This document shows, in pieces, positions 16,172 through 16,953 of a stretch of 16,953 bases of DNA. The stretch lies in the NCBI GenBank assembly GCA_913020275.1, contig CAJWBV010000004.1:1-16953 (forward strand). Direction: 5' to 3'. The notes beneath the pieces are model-generated. The model worked only from the letters and a program-made list of their open reading frames with translations, did not search any database and was not told where the DNA came from. Position numbers and translations under genes: made by a program. Within the stretch, counting starts at the first letter, position 1. Each line of letters starts with the position of its first letter. This stretch comes from an uncultured Rhodobiaceae bacterium. Lineage in GTDB: Bacteria; Pseudomonadota; Alphaproteobacteria; RS24.

Positions 16172-16916
16172 TTTTAGGATTAATCGCGCGGGTTCCTTTG
16201 CGCAACTCGAAATGCAATTGCGGACGGTCGACATTTCCCGAACTGCCAACTTCGGCAATAACCTGCCCCTGCTTGACCTTTTCACCGGCGGCTACGCGAA
16301 ACTTCGAGGTGTGCGCATAAGCCGACACCCACCCGTCCGAATGGCGCACGAGCAGAAGATTGCCATAGCCACGCAATTCATTGCCGGCATAAACAACAAC
16401 GCCGTTTTCCGCCGCTTTTATCGGCGCGCCTTCAGGGGCCGCAATGTTAATGCCGTCATTGTGCAGGCCACCGGCTTTCGGCCCGAAATTGGAAATCACC
16501 CGCCCGTCAACTGGAATTAAAAACCTGCCTGCGCGCCGCGGTGTCGGTGCCTTGGCAATCGATTGTGCGGCTTTTGATGTTTGGCGTCTGGGTGCCGGGG
16601 CGCGCGCATCGCCACCGGGCACTTGCAATTCCTGTCCTACCTGAATTGTATATGGCGCTGACAGTCGATTAACGCGCGCAAGTGACGCCACATCGGTCCC
16701 ATGGCGACGCGAGATCGCATATAAGGTATCGCCGCGTTGCACGGTGTAGGATTTCGGGCGCGGCAGCTGCACGCGGTCGCCGGGCCTCACCCTAGCCGCG
16801 GCCAAGCCCGCTGCGGACAGGGGCGCCAGCAGCGTGTCTAAGCGATCCTGCAGCTCAGCCCAGGTTTCTCCAGCGCGCTGATTCCAGTATTCAATTTGCT
16901 CTTGGTTCGACGACAT
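16161..16916 (-). CDS. Chimeric ORF: methyltransferase N-terminus joined to LysM + degenerate M23 (NlpD-like) body
   Basis: The 251-residue frame has three parts. Residues 1-49 (MSSNQEQIEYWNQRAGETWA onward, ending RPGDRV) match the start of cytoplasmic class I SAM-dependent methyltransferases, in which RPG-RV is followed by the SAM loop DVGCG; here that loop is absent. Residues ~56-100 are a LysM domain (SYTVQRGDTLYAISRRHGTD to VGQELQVPG) that binds peptidoglycan. Residues ~130-251 are a LytM/M23 domain (NFGPKAGGLHNDGINIA, RGYGNLLLVRH, YAHTS, QLHFEL). The metal ligands of active M23 enzymes align with Asn and Gln (NDGIN for HxGxD; QLH for HLH), so it is probably an NlpD/EnvC-type amidase activator, not an enzyme. 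Such proteins need a signal or lipobox, and none is present. A stop lies in frame seven codons upstream, so no longer start exists. Confidence 0.85.
   Translation of the reverse strand: MSSNQEQIEYWNQRAGETWAELQDRLDTLLAPLSAAGLAAARVRPGDRVQLPRPKSYTVQRGDTLYAISRRHGTDVASLARVNRLSAPYTIQVGQELQVPGGDARAPAPRRQTSKAAQSIAKAPTPRRAGRFLIPVDGRVISNFGPKAGGLHNDGINIAAPEGAPIKAAENGVVVYAGNELRGYGNLLLVRHSDGWVSAYAHTSKFRVAAGEKVKQGQVIAEVGSSGNVDRPQLHFELRKGTRAINPKTLI
16770..16916 (-). other. Methyltransferase-derived 5' segment of the chimera
   Basis: These 49 codons carry the methyltransferase-like part. They include two AGG arginine codons close together (16791-16793 and 16785-16787), whereas CGC dominates in the neighbouring genes. 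The stretch ends at GTG (Val49), right where the SAM-binding loop should begin. The break lies near 16765-16775. Confidence 0.7.
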
Positions 16917-16953
16917 GGTTTTTTTCTCGCTAACTCATACGCTAGCCAGTATC

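Overview
The window reads as a chromosomal stretch of an alphaproteobacterium of moderate GC content. The evidence is the order gyrA-coaD-cyclophilin-queA-tgt, the order M23 peptidase-yajC-secD-secF, a folate-dependent TrmFO, and alphaproteobacterial sequence flavours in GyrA, UvrA and Tgt. I cannot place it to order; a marine or free-living lineage is only a guess. Almost all of it is housekeeping DNA. I see no phage, insertion sequence, CRISPR array, tRNA or rRNA.

Layout. Positions 1-6522 (minus strand) form one tight gene train: gyrA, coaD, a secreted cyclophilin, queA, tgt, and the start of a BtuF-like corrinoid-binding protein cut by the window edge. Gaps are 3, 20 and 5 bp, then an 11-bp overlap, then 57 bp. 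It links DNA supercoiling, coenzyme A synthesis, envelope protein folding and queuosine modification of tRNA. ssb follows upstream (6627-7076, minus) and faces uvrA across a 188-bp divergent spacer. uvrA and trmFO run on the plus strand (7265-11695). From 11696 to the right end everything is again on the minus strand: an NDUFAF6-like member of the squalene/phytoene synthase fold, a tandem terminator, a short PuuD-like membrane protein, secF, secD, yajC and a LysM/M23 envelope protein. SecD, SecF and YajC form the accessory complex of the Sec translocon.

Main points of interest. (1) The last gene is a chimera. Its first ~49 residues look like the start of a cytoplasmic SAM-dependent methyltransferase, cut just before the SAM-binding motif, and are joined in frame to a LysM + degenerate M23 (NlpD-like) body that has lost its export signal. 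It lies 37 bp from the window edge, so a deletion fusion and an assembly chimera are both possible. (2) Tgt has lost three of its four zinc ligands together while keeping both catalytic aspartates. (3) GyrA has an acidic ~50-residue N-terminal extension, a TTG start with no clear ribosome binding site, and Gln at the quinolone-determining position 83. (4) A nearly duplicated terminator hairpin separates the PuuD-like gene from the NDUFAF6-like gene. I found no convincing new multi-gene system.
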